A stretch of DNA of 64,000 nt from an uncultured Eubacteriales bacterium. GTDB taxonomy: Bacteria > Bacillota > Clostridia > Oscillospirales > Acutalibacteraceae. The position numbers and the translations under genes were made by a program. The notes beneath the pieces are model-generated. The model saw only the letters and a list, made by a program, of their open reading frames with translations, searched no databases and was not told the origin of the DNA. Every line of letters begins with the position of its first letter. Position 1 is the first letter of the stretch. This document shows positions 43,767 through 52,653 of this stretch, in pieces. The DNA is taken from the NCBI GenBank assembly GCA_934457415.1, contig CAKSHM010000008.1, positions 47,915 to 111,914 on the forward strand, given 5' to 3'.

Positions 43767-44549
43767 ATGTACAGAGAAAAAACCGACGGGGCAACCCCCG
43801 AAAAAGAATATAATGAAAATATAATCTTCGGCAGAAATCCGGTTATGGAAGCTTTAAAGTCCGGAAAGGAAATCGACCGGCTTTTGGTTGCCCACGGAGC
43901 AGGCGGCGGAACAATTGCGGCAATTATTGCAAAATGCTCCGAAAGAGGAATTTTAATCAAGGAAATAAGCCCTCAGAAAATGGATTATTTCTGCAGTCAT
44001 AACAATCATCAGGGTGTCGCAGTCATGCTTGCGGCAAGAGAGTATTCATCGGTCGAGGATATTCTCAAGACCGCCGAAGAAAGAAATGAAACGCCTTTTA
44101 TAATTATATGCGATGAAATTGAGGACCCCCACAATTTAGGCGCGATTATAAGAACCGCCGAATGCTGCGGAGTCCACGGAATAATCATTCCTAAGCGCAG
44201 ATCCGCTTCTCTTAACCCGACAGTCGCCAAAACCTCTGCGGGAGCGCTCGAATATATGAAGGTTGCAAGGGTTACGAATATTGCAAATACCATTGATTTG
44301 CTTAAAAGCAAGGGTGTATGGGTATTCGGAGCGGATATGGACGGTGAGGATTTTAAGCGTACCGATTATACCGTTCCCTGCGCGATTGTAATAGGTAACG
44401 AGGGCAAGGGTATCGGAGCGCTTACCGCTAAAAAATGTGATAAAATAATCAGTCTGCCAATGAGAGGAAAGATAAATTCGCTTAACGCCTCCGTTGCGGC
44501 AGGACTTCTTATGTACGAAGTATTCAGAAACAGAAATCAATGTGGGTGA
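43767..44549 (+). CDS. rlmB: 23S rRNA (guanosine-2'-O-)-methyltransferase RlmB-like (SpoU family)
   Basis: 260 residues. N-terminal substrate-binding domain (IIFGRNPVMEALKSGKEIDRLLV) and the SPOUT knot motifs ICDEIEDPHNLGAIIRTAECCG, VIGNEGKGIG and ISLPMRGKINSLNASVAAG. It methylates ribose 2'-O in rRNA. ATG follows TGGAGTAAAT. Divergent from eno and ten bases before the large membrane protein gene. Confidence 0.9.
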   Translation: MYREKTDGATPEKEYNENIIFGRNPVMEALKSGKEIDRLLVAHGAGGGTIAAIIAKCSERGILIKEISPQKMDYFCSHNNHQGVAVMLAAREYSSVEDILKTAEERNETPFIIICDEIEDPHNLGAIIRTAECCGVHGIIIPKRRSASLNPTVAKTSAGALEYMKVARVTNIANTIDLLKSKGVWVFGADMDGEDFKRTDYTVPCAIVIGNEGKGIGALTAKKCDKIISLPMRGKINSLNASVAAGLLMYEVFRNRNQCG

Positions 44550-44559
44550 ATGACAGATA

Positions 44560-47409
44560 ATGGGATTGTTTAAAAAATCTAAAAAAGAAAAGGACGAACT
44601 TTTAGACCTCGACAGCATTGAGGAAAGCCTTTATGACGAGGCAAAAAAAGAGGAAAATAAGCTTTCTGCCTTTAAGACCTCGCATGCGCTGACTCCGAGT
44701 GAGGTGCTGTCCTCGCTTAAAACAGGCGTGGTTTCAACCGCGGTTCCCTCAAAATCAAATCCTTTGGAATCTTTAAAGCAGCGAATGCTTTCTGCGCAGG
44801 CTCAAAGCTCAGAGGAAGAAAAAGAGCCTGAAACACAGAAGGAGACGGATGAAGAGGAATTCGACTCAAATAAGGTTTATTCAACTGTCGGAATGTTCCC
44901 CGATGTCAGAGAAGTGCGTCCCGAAATAAACGAAGATAATATTTTAAAAGCCGATATAAGGGAAAACGGCAGCCTGCTGCCGGCAGAGGAAAACCATGAC
45001 CATCCAATAACCTACCTTCCTAAAAAGCATGAATTTGTAAATGAAAACGAGCAGTTTTGCATAGATGTCGATTCGGCGATAATTCACAGGGACCGCAGTC
45101 TGCTTGAAAAATGCAGTCCTTACACGGTAGACGACAGCGGAAAGGATTTCTCAAAAAACCGCCCGAGTGATTATACCTTAGAGTCGGTTTCGGAAATCCT
45201 GCGCGGCGAAAATGACCGAGCGCTTGACGAGCTTTCAAAAAAATGCAATATGACATTTGACAGCCTCGGCAAGAAAATAGAAAATGTCGGTTCGGCAGCT
45301 TCGGCAGAAGAAAAACCGACCGACAAAAGAACCCCTGCATTTACGGATCTTGTTCATGAATCCCGAAAAGCGCACGGCGCCAACGGTATATTAAGCGAAC
45401 TTAAAGAGCAGGGAGCCGAAATAGAGGAGCTTGACACAAGTAAGCCCGATATTTCGGATATTGACTCGGATTCATCATTGAAACCGGAGACCGAAGCAAC
45501 AGAAGATATTTCAAAAACAGCAACAGTCAGGTTTACTCCCGTTAAAAGCGACAATCAAAATACCGGAACTGTTATAATAAGCAATATGACTCAGCCGCTT
45601 GATATAAAAAGCGAGCTTTTTTCCGAGGCTGTTTCTAAATCCGTCCCCTCTCAGACAGAACTTGAGGAGGAAGAATTTGAAGCCCTGAAAACAGAAGAGG
45701 GTGAATTTACTTCTCTTAAGGATTCCGGGAAGTTTTTAAGAAAATTTTCCGTTAAAAAACGTTCGGCTTTTCTTAAAACGGCTGTTTCGGGATTTATGTT
45801 CTTATTCGGTCTTTTATTTTTAATTCCCCCGCTCAGTATTCTAAATGAGGACTTCCCGAAAATTCTTTCAATTATCCTGACTTCTTTTTCACTGATTTCA
45901 CTTATTGCAAACCGTGATATTGTTTTATCGCTGAAAGATATGTTTAAAAAGCAGAGTTCTAGCGATGTTGCGTGTTTCTTTTCAAGCTTAGGACTGCTTA
46001 CAAATTGTGCGGTAACATGCTTTACAAAAGAAAGCAGGCTTGAAATTTCCTGCGTTCACTCGGCGGTTTTGCTTTTAACGGTGCTTTTCACAAGAGCGCT
46101 TATGCTGTTTTTCAGAAGGTCCTACGAGCTTTCAAATTTAAAACAGATAGCAACGAAAAAGCCTAAAAAGGCAGTTTCGCTTATTTCCGACCGCGGTGCG
46201 GCATTTGCAATGGCTAAAAACGCTATAGAGGGAGACGCGCTTATTGCGGTCGCCCATCCGACGGATTTTGCCGGAGACTATGTGAAATATCTCAAATTCG
46301 GTACGATTCTAAACGGGAAGCTAAGAGTCCTTACAATTTTCGGAATTATTTCGGGAATTGCTTCTGCTTTTATCGGATATACGGTTACTAAAAATTTACT
46401 TACCGCGTCTTTTATATTCGGAGCGGTACTCAGCTTTATTTCAATTCCAACACTTTTTTTTATTGAGGTTTTGCCGAATTTCAGTGCTGCCGCAAAGCTT
46501 AACAGAAAAGGTGCAATGATCGCTGGAAAAGCCGCGGCGGAAAGACTTGAAATGGCAAACGCGATAGTTATGTCATCCTGCGATCTTTTCCCCGCAGGAA
46601 CTATAACTCTTCAGAATATTAAGGTTCTCGCCAACAATAATATTGACGATACCTTAGCCCGTGCCGCTTCTCTTACAGAGGCGGTATCAAGTACGCTTGC
46701 TCCGATATTCAAAAAGATACTTAAAACCAATTCCGCCTATACCCTTCCCGATTCGGACACCGTTAAATATGAGGAAAGGCTGGGTCTTTCGGGCTGGGTT
46801 GATAATGAGCTTTTATTTATCGGCAACCGCACCCTTATGGAAGCACACGGAATTGATATACCGAGCATAGAAATAGACAGAAAGATTCTGCATAACGGCT
46901 GTTTCCCGATTTATGTCGCAAGCAAAAATACCGCCTGCGCACTGCTTATTGTCAGATATGATGTTGATGAAAATGTTGTAAGGCAGTTAAGATATCTTAC
47001 AAATCTCGGTGTTACCGTGCTTATAAACAACTCCGACCCTAATATCAATGAAGAAATGCTCTGCGATTATTTCGGACTTTATTCAAATTCCGTTAAAATA
47101 ATGAGCAACGCAGGGGTTCATATGTATAAGACACTGTCTGTTAAGACTCCCGTTTCCTCATCGCCTGCTGCATTCAGAAGCGGTCAGCTTACATTTATCT
47201 CTATTATGAACAGTGCTTCTAAAATCAAGAAGAGCAATAATGTGCTTTCCTTTATATATACGCTTTTAAGCTGTTTCGGAATAATGTTTATGGTTTATTA
47301 TTCTGCCATAAAAGGAAATTCCGGCGATCTGGTTTCTTATCTGCCGTTATTATACAGCAGCGCCTCAGCGCTTATATCTTTGCTGATTTATATTATTATC
47401 AAGCCGTAA
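44560..47409 (+). CDS. P-type ATPase-like membrane pseudoenzyme with long acidic N-terminal region
   Basis: 949 residues. The first 400 are cytosolic, acidic and low-complexity, rich in Glu, Ser and Lys. Then come membrane helices (about 405-500 and 590-650) with a Pro in the M4-like helix (SFISIPTLFFIEVLP) and RKGAMIAGKAAAERLEMANAIV, which aligns with the P-type ATPase lead-in to the phosphorylation site. At that site FDKTGT is replaced by MSSCDLFP: Ser672 stands for the catalytic Asp. A P1B-like nucleotide domain remnant (GLSGWVDNELLFIGNRTLM) and a P-domain remnant (LRYLTNLGVTVLINNSDPN, where TGD would be) follow. TGES and GDGxND are absent. Two to three helices end the protein. It cannot be an ordinary pump; a scaffold or sensor is possible. 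Confidence 0.75.
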   Translation: MGLFKKSKKEKDELLDLDSIEESLYDEAKKEENKLSAFKTSHALTPSEVLSSLKTGVVSTAVPSKSNPLESLKQRMLSAQAQSSEEEKEPETQKETDEEEFDSNKVYSTVGMFPDVREVRPEINEDNILKADIRENGSLLPAEENHDHPITYLPKKHEFVNENEQFCIDVDSAIIHRDRSLLEKCSPYTVDDSGKDFSKNRPSDYTLESVSEILRGENDRALDELSKKCNMTFDSLGKKIENVGSAASAEEKPTDKRTPAFTDLVHESRKAHGANGILSELKEQGAEIEELDTSKPDISDIDSDSSLKPETEATEDISKTATVRFTPVKSDNQNTGTVIISNMTQPLDIKSELFSEAVSKSVPSQTELEEEEFEALKTEEGEFTSLKDSGKFLRKFSVKKRSAFLKTAVSGFMFLFGLLFLIPPLSILNEDFPKILSIILTSFSLISLIANRDIVLSLKDMFKKQSSSDVACFFSSLGLLTNCAVTCFTKESRLEISCVHSAVLLLTVLFTRALMLFFRRSYELSNLKQIATKKPKKAVSLISDRGAAFAMAKNAIEGDALIAVAHPTDFAGDYVKYLKFGTILNGKLRVLTIFGIISGIASAFIGYTVTKNLLTASFIFGAVLSFISIPTLFFIEVLPNFSAAAKLNRKGAMIAGKAAAERLEMANAIVMSSCDLFPAGTITLQNIKVLANNNIDDTLARAASLTEAVSSTLAPIFKKILKTNSAYTLPDSDTVKYEERLGLSGWVDNELLFIGNRTLMEAHGIDIPSIEIDRKILHNGCFPIYVASKNTACALLIVRYDVDENVVRQLRYLTNLGVTVLINNSDPNINEEMLCDYFGLYSNSVKIMSNAGVHMYKTLSVKTPVSSSPAAFRSGQLTFISIMNSASKIKKSNNVLSFIYTLLSCFGIMFMVYYSAIKGNSGDLVSYLPLLYSSASALISLLIYIIIKP

Positions 47410-47425
47410 ACAAGGAGATAAAATT

Positions 47426-49342
47426 ATGTGTGAAAAAAAGAAATTTTATATTACAACCGCTATCGCTTATACTTCGAGTAAGCCGCACATAGGGAACGCT
47501 TATGATATCGTTTTAGCGGATATGATTGCCCGTTACAAAAAAATGATGGGCTATGATGTGTTTTTACAGACCGGCGCCGACGAACACGGACAAAAGATTG
47601 AAGAAAAGGCAAAGGCCGCCGGAATATCTCCTAAGGAATATGTTGACAATATTTCTTCAACAATCAAAGAGGTATGGGACAGTCTTAACACCGAATATGA
47701 CAAGTTTATAAGAACTACGGACGAGGACCACGAAAGAACGGTTCAGAAAATCTTTAAAAAGCTTTATGATAAAGGCGATATCTACAAGGGAACCTACGAG
47801 GGCAAATACTGCGTTCCCTGCGAATCCTTCTTTACACCCTCTCAGCTTGTTGACGGCAAATGCCCCGACTGCGGAAGAGAGGTTACCGATGCAAAGGAAG
47901 AGGCTTATTTCTTAAAGCTTTCAAAATATCAGGACAGACTGCTTGAATACTATGAGCAAAATCCGGATTTTATAAAGCCTGAATCAAGAAAGAACGAAAT
48001 GATAAACAATTTCTTAAAGCCCGGACTTTCAGACCTCTGTGTTTCAAGATCAACCTTTAAATGGGGCGTTCCCGTCTCATTTGACGACCGGCATGTTATT
48101 TACGTATGGATTGACGCGCTTACAAACTATATTACCGGTATCGGCTATGACCCCGACGGCAGCAGCGAGCAGTTTAAAAAGCTCTGGCCTGCGGATTTAC
48201 ATGTTATAGGAAAGGATATTGTCCGTTTCCATACTATTTACTGGCCGATTATTCTTATGGCTCTTGATTTGCCGCTTCCTAAACAGGTTTTAGGCCACCC
48301 CTGGGTACTTACGGGCGAAGATAAAATGTCAAAATCAAAGGGCAACATAATCTATGCCGACTACTTAAGCAAGAAATACGGTGCGGATGCGGTAAGATAC
48401 TATCTGCTTTCGGAAATTCCATTTACTCAGGACGGCGCTATTACCTACGAATCATTTATCACAAAATATAATTCCGACCTTGCAAACACCTTAGGAAATC
48501 TTGTAAACCGCACCGTTGCAATGACAAACAAATATTTCGGCGGTAAGGTCAATGCGGGAAATCCATCTGAAAGCCTTGATTCGGAACTTATAAGCTTTGC
48601 AGAAGAAACAGTTAAGAAATATTACGCCTTAATGGACGAATATCATAATTCAGACGCCTGCAACGCGGTTATTAACCTTGCTAAACGCTGTAATAAATAT
48701 ATCGACGAGACCGCTCCATGGGCGCTTGCAAAGGACGAAACAAAATTCGGTCGCCTTGAAGAGGTTCTTTACAATCTTCTTGAGTGCATAAGACTTTTAG
48801 GAATTATGCTTTGGCCGATTATACCCGATTGCTCAAAGAAAATTGCGGAGCAATTAAATACCTCAGACAAAACGCTTGCTTTCGGAAGTACAAAGGAATT
48901 TTCAGTAGGCACCGCCTCTGCTCTTTTTGCAAGGCTTGATACCGAAAAGGAGCTTAAGGAAATTTCCGAGGAGCTTGCAAAGGAAAAGGAAAATAAAAGC
49001 GAAAACACCGTTAAGCTTTCAGAAATTTCAATTGAAGATTTTGCAAAGGTTGAGCTTAAAACAGCTTTGATCAAGGCATGCGAGCCGGTTAAAAAATCCA
49101 AAAAGCTTTTAAAGCTCACTCTTGACGACGGCTCCGGCATTGACCGTACCGTGGTCTCGGGAATTGCCGAGCATTATTCTCCGGAAGACTTAATCGGTCA
49201 TAGCGTTATAGTAGTATCAAACCTTAAGCCCGCGAAGCTTTGCGGAGTAGAGTCAAACGGAATGATTCTTGCTGCCGACAGCGAAGATAAAATAAAGGTT
49301 ATCTTTGCCGACGGAATTAAGGCAGGCTCTAAGGTAAGATAA
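47426..49342 (+). CDS. metG: Methionyl-tRNA synthetase
   Basis: 638 residues. Class I synthetase with the HIGH-type PHIGNAYD, zinc-binding CVPCESFF to CPDCGRE, WIDALTNYITGIGY and KMSKSKGN (DKMSKSKGNII). An anticodon domain and a C-terminal OB-fold tRNA-binding domain (IEDFAKVELKTALIKACEPV to SNLKPAKLCGVESNGMIL) are present. SD AAGGAGATAAA. Followed three bases later by tatD, a common pairing in Firmicutes. Confidence 0.97.
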   Translation: MCEKKKFYITTAIAYTSSKPHIGNAYDIVLADMIARYKKMMGYDVFLQTGADEHGQKIEEKAKAAGISPKEYVDNISSTIKEVWDSLNTEYDKFIRTTDEDHERTVQKIFKKLYDKGDIYKGTYEGKYCVPCESFFTPSQLVDGKCPDCGREVTDAKEEAYFLKLSKYQDRLLEYYEQNPDFIKPESRKNEMINNFLKPGLSDLCVSRSTFKWGVPVSFDDRHVIYVWIDALTNYITGIGYDPDGSSEQFKKLWPADLHVIGKDIVRFHTIYWPIILMALDLPLPKQVLGHPWVLTGEDKMSKSKGNIIYADYLSKKYGADAVRYYLLSEIPFTQDGAITYESFITKYNSDLANTLGNLVNRTVAMTNKYFGGKVNAGNPSESLDSELISFAEETVKKYYALMDEYHNSDACNAVINLAKRCNKYIDETAPWALAKDETKFGRLEEVLYNLLECIRLLGIMLWPIIPDCSKKIAEQLNTSDKTLAFGSTKEFSVGTASALFARLDTEKELKEISEELAKEKENKSENTVKLSEISIEDFAKVELKTALIKACEPVKKSKKLLKLTLDDGSGIDRTVVSGIAEHYSPEDLIGHSVIVVSNLKPAKLCGVESNGMILAADSEDKIKVIFADGIKAGSKVR

Positions 49343-49344
49343 AA

Positions 49345-50097
49345 ATGGCAAAAATTTTCGATACCCATTCTCATTATGACGATATAAAATTCAATGAAGT
49401 AAGAGACGAATTATTATCTTCGCTTGAAAGCAAAAATGTCGGAAGAGTGATTACCTGCGGAGTAGATAAATCCTCTTCCCTACGCTCAAAAAAGCTTGCC
49501 GAAAAATATGATTACATCTATTTCGCGGCAGGAATTCACCCCGAAAACATGGATGAAGTTTGCTGCACCGATTTTATAAAGGAAATGTCAGGGCATGAAA
49601 AGTGCGTTGCCGTAGGCGAAATAGGTCTTGATTATTATTTTGACTCTTCGTCTGCAGAAAAACAAAAGCAGGTATTCGAAAAACAGCTTATTCTCTCAAA
49701 GGAACTCAATTTGCCGGTAATCGTTCATGACAGGGACGCCCATGCGGACACCTTAGAGCTTCTTAAAAAGCATAGGCCTAAGGGTGTTGTACATTGTTTT
49801 TCAGGCAGTCCCGAAACGGCGAAAGAAATCGTGAGCCTTGGAATGTATATCGGAATAGGCGGTGTTATAACCTTTAAGAACGCCAAAAGACTTCCAGAGG
49901 TCGCAAAAGAACTTCCTCTTGACAGGCTTTTGCTTGAAACCGACTGTCCCTATCTTGCCCCTGAGCCGTTTCGCGGAAAGCTTTGCAATTCCGCCATGAT
50001 TGAATACACCGCAAAAAGGTTAGCCGAGATAAGAAATATTTCCTATGAAGAGGTTCTTGATGCCGCTTTCGAAAATGCAATGAATTTATTTTTTTAA
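49345..50097 (+). CDS. tatD: TatD-family metal-dependent DNase
   Basis: 250 residues. FDTHSHYDD metal site, VAVGEIGLDYYFD, PVIVHDRDAHADT, GVVHCFSGS and LLLETDCPYLAPEPFRGK are all in place. It is a 3'-5' exonuclease/endonuclease-like hydrolase acting on DNA ends. Co-transcribed with metG. Confidence 0.93.
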   Translation: MAKIFDTHSHYDDIKFNEVRDELLSSLESKNVGRVITCGVDKSSSLRSKKLAEKYDYIYFAAGIHPENMDEVCCTDFIKEMSGHEKCVAVGEIGLDYYFDSSSAEKQKQVFEKQLILSKELNLPVIVHDRDAHADTLELLKKHRPKGVVHCFSGSPETAKEIVSLGMYIGIGGVITFKNAKRLPEVAKELPLDRLLLETDCPYLAPEPFRGKLCNSAMIEYTAKRLAEIRNISYEEVLDAAFENAMNLFF

Positions 50098-50155
50098 ATT
50101 CGGAATATTTCGCTTTCAAATACCAATAATACTTTTGAAAGCGGGGTGATTTTCA

Positions 50156-50245
50156 ATGGAAAACAACAAGAATAAGAAAGAACAGTCTTCTAAGTCCAAG
50201 AAAAATCAGAACAGCCAGAACAAGAGCAAGCAGAACGACAGATAA
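50156..50245 (+). CDS. Very small Lys/Asn/Gln/Ser-rich protein
   Basis: A 29-residue reading frame starting MENNKNKKEQSSKSKK, built almost only from Lys, Asn, Gln and Ser, so unstructured and basic. It has a ribosome site (GGGGTG, eight bases before ATG) and is followed directly by a strong terminator. A perfect ten-base hairpin (50111-50120 with 50134-50143) borders the ribosome site. The size and composition recall short spore or nucleic-acid-binding peptides, but I do not recognise a family. Confidence 0.55.
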   Translation: MENNKNKKEQSSKSKKNQNSQNKSKQNDR

Positions 50246-50266
50246 TTGCTATACTCTTTTCGCTAT

Positions 50267-50305
50267 AAATCTGCTTAGGTTTAAAAAAACCTAAGCAGAT
50301 TTTTT
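50267..50305 (+). terminator. Strong terminator after the small ORF
   Basis: Perfect 16-base stem AAATCTGCTTAGGTTT (50267-50282) and its complement at 50287-50302, AAAA loop, T run to 50305. Ends the metG-tatD-small ORF transcript. Confidence 0.92.
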
Positions 50306-50409
50306 ATGATAAAAATTGAGGAAAAAAGAGAAAACGAGAGAAAAAGAGAGTATTTTAAACTTTATCCGATATTTTGCGATATTTTTTTCGAATTTAATGT
50401 AATTTTTTC

Positions 50410-50438
50410 TTGACATTAAGCGATTTTTGAGTTATATT
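50410..50438 (+). promoter_or_regulatory. Promoter of the potABCD-like operon
   Basis: TTGACA (50410-50415) and TATATT (50433-50438) with a 17-base spacer. The coding start is 259 bases downstream, so the transcript has a long leader. Confidence 0.75.
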
Positions 50439-50444
50439 CATAAA

Positions 50445-50696
50445 ATGTTAGGATTTTATATTCTGACGCTTTTTTCGCATCTGTGTAGTTATAAAGCCGG
50501 ATTTTTCCGGTGCGCGGATAATGGAGCAGTGCCGTAGCAATTATTTGCTGCGAAAAACCCTTTGTTCAGGGCATTGCAGGGCGTATCCGCGGGCATCACA
50601 GGGTAAACGAATGACTGTAAACAGTCGATTTTACTACTGTTCGGGCAATTTTTAAATTGCCTATGCTTCGTGCGTGAACAAAGGGGGATGCAAAAA
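50445..50696 (+). ncRNA. Structured leader of the potABCD-like operon with anti-Shine-Dalgarno pairing
   Basis: Stems seen: CCGGA/TCCGG (50497-50510); CGCGGATA/TATCCGCG (50513-50520 with 50584-50591) closing an inner stem GCAGTGCC/GGCATTGC (50526-50533 with 50570-50577) and a hairpin around GTAGCAA/TTGCTGC (50534-50551); GACTGT/ACAGTC (50613-50626); GGGCAATTT/AAATTGCC (50643-50661). CCCTTTGTTCA at 50558-50568 is an exact 11-base complement of TGAACAAAGGG at 50675-50685, which contains the potA ribosome site. That would allow translational control. It could also be a dispersed repeat; no known riboswitch class was recognised. Confidence 0.55.
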
Positions 50697-51821
50697 ATGG
50701 AAAAACAGAATATCATTGACCTTAAGGATATTCACGTAACCTTTGACGGCGAGCAGGTGCTTGACGGGCTGGATCTTTCTATTAAAGACAAAGAATTTAT
50801 CACTCTTTTAGGACCCTCCGGCTGCGGCAAGACCACCACTCTGCGGATTATCGCAGGATTTCTCGAGCCGGACGAAGGCGAGCTTATTTTCGAAGGTCGC
50901 GACATCAGCGGTGTTCCGGCATATAAACGGCAGGTGAACACCATTTTTCAGCGCTATGCGCTTTTTCCTCATCTGAATGTATATGACAATATCGCATTCG
51001 GAATGCGTATCAAAAAAATCAGTGAGGATGAAATCAAAAAAAGCGTTAAAGAAATGCTTAGCCTTGTAAATTTGGAGGGCTTTGAAAAGCGCAGAATCAA
51101 TACCCTTTCGGGCGGTCAGCAGCAAAGAGTCGCGATAGCGCGCGCTATCGCAAACAAGCCGAAGGTTCTTCTTCTTGACGAGCCGCTCGCGGCGCTTGAC
51201 CTGAAGCTCAGAAAGGATATGCAGAAGGAATTAAGAAATATTCAGCGCCAGCTTGGGATTACCTTTGTTTTCGTAACCCATGATCAGGAGGAGGCTTTAA
51301 CGCTTTCCGACAGGGTCGTAGTTATGGATAAGGGAAAAATTCAGCAGGTAGGAACTCCTCAGGATATTTATAATGAGCCGCAGAACGCATTTGTAGCGGA
51401 TTTTATCGGCGAGTCAAATATTCTTGACGGTGTAATGCTCAAAGACTTCTCGGTCAATTTCTCGGGACAGACCTTCGTATGCCTTGATAAAGGCTTTGAG
51501 GAAAACGAGCCTATTGACGCGGTTGTAAGACCCGAGGATGTCGATATTGTAGAAAAATCCAAAGGCATGCTGACAGGAACCGTCACATCGGTCGATTTCT
51601 TGGGCGTGCATTATGAAATAATAGTAGATATAGGCGGTTTTAAATGGATGATTCAGACTACCGATGAACATAAGGTAGGAGAAGAAGTCGGACTTTATAT
51701 TGAGCCCGACGCAATTCATATCATGAAAAAATCCGAATATTCCGGACTCTACGGCGATTACAGCTCTTACAGCGAAGAGATGGATCATCTCTCTGATGTT
51801 CAGGCCGAAGAGGAGGAATGA
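50697..51821 (+). CDS. potA: Spermidine/putrescine-type ABC transporter ATP-binding protein
   Basis: 374 residues from the ATG at 50697, nine bases after AAAGGGGG (the ATG at 50688 touches the ribosome site). Walker A GPSGCGKTT, Q-loop, signature LSGGQQQR, Walker B LLLDEP, and a C-terminal TOBE domain (GTVTSVDFLGVHYEI). First gene of potABCD; energises import. Confidence 0.93.
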   Translation: MEKQNIIDLKDIHVTFDGEQVLDGLDLSIKDKEFITLLGPSGCGKTTTLRIIAGFLEPDEGELIFEGRDISGVPAYKRQVNTIFQRYALFPHLNVYDNIAFGMRIKKISEDEIKKSVKEMLSLVNLEGFEKRRINTLSGGQQQRVAIARAIANKPKVLLLDEPLAALDLKLRKDMQKELRNIQRQLGITFVFVTHDQEEALTLSDRVVVMDKGKIQQVGTPQDIYNEPQNAFVADFIGESNILDGVMLKDFSVNFSGQTFVCLDKGFEENEPIDAVVRPEDVDIVEKSKGMLTGTVTSVDFLGVHYEIIVDIGGFKWMIQTTDEHKVGEEVGLYIEPDAIHIMKKSEYSGLYGDYSSYSEEMDHLSDVQAEEEE

Positions 51822-51825
51822 GAAA

Positions 51826-52653
51826 GTGAATAAAAGATCTTTCGGATCAAGGCTTGTTGCCGCGCCTTATCTTGTATGGGCGGCGATTTTCATTATCGTT
51901 CCGCTGTTTATAATGGTTTATTTTGCGCTTACAAACGACGCAGGCGTTTTCACTTTAGAAAACTTAACTTCAATAGGCAAATACAAAAAAGCTTTTTTAA
52001 TCTCGATTATTTATGCTCTTATAGCAACAGTTATCACTCTTATTCTTGCATATCCGATGTCATATTTTATGACAAGAATGAAGATAAGCTCGCAGAGAAT
52101 GATAATGCTTATTGTAATGCTTCCGATGTGGATGAATTTTCTTATCCGCACATATTCTTGGATTACAATTCTTGCAAATAAAGGTATAATAAACACATTT
52201 TTAACTAAGCTGGGTCTTACACCCCTAAAGCTTATCAATACCCCCGGGGCAGTTATACTCGGTATGGTTTATGATTTTATTCCTTATATGATACTGCCGA
52301 TTTATACCGTAATGTCAAAAATCGACAATTCCCTGCTTGAAGCCTCGGAGGACCTCGGAGCAAACGGACTTTTAAGACTTAAAAAGGTTATCTTTCCGCT
52401 TTCTCTTCCCGGGGTAATTTCAGGTATAACCATGGTATTTGTTCCGTCGGTAAGCACTTTCTATATTTCGCAAAAGCTCGGCGGAAACAAAACTCTGCTT
52501 ATCGGCGATGCCATAGAATACCTTTTCGGAGCAGGTCCCGAATACTATAATGTAGCCTCGGCGCTTTCTCTCGTTTTAATGGTTATGATTTTAATCTGCC
52601 TTGCGGTTATGAACCGCTTTTCGGACGATGAAGAAGGGAGCGTTACGGTATGA
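51826..52653 (+). CDS. potB: Polyamine-type ABC transporter permease PotB
   Basis: 275 residues from a GTG at 51826, nine bases after AGGAGG. Six membrane helices and the EAA loop (LLEASEDLGANGLLRLKKVIFPLSLPGV) that contacts PotA. Ends overlapping potC as ATGA. Confidence 0.92.
   Translation: MNKRSFGSRLVAAPYLVWAAIFIIVPLFIMVYFALTNDAGVFTLENLTSIGKYKKAFLISIIYALIATVITLILAYPMSYFMTRMKISSQRMIMLIVMLPMWMNFLIRTYSWITILANKGIINTFLTKLGLTPLKLINTPGAVILGMVYDFIPYMILPIYTVMSKIDNSLLEASEDLGANGLLRLKKVIFPLSLPGVISGITMVFVPSVSTFYISQKLGGNKTLLIGDAIEYLFGAGPEYYNVASALSLVLMVMILICLAVMNRFSDDEEGSVTV

Noticed and set aside
50489..50716. 75-residue minus-strand ORF over the pot leader
   Set aside because: It is the complement of a structured leader, starts inside potA and has no ribosome site; its odd composition comes from the RNA stems.
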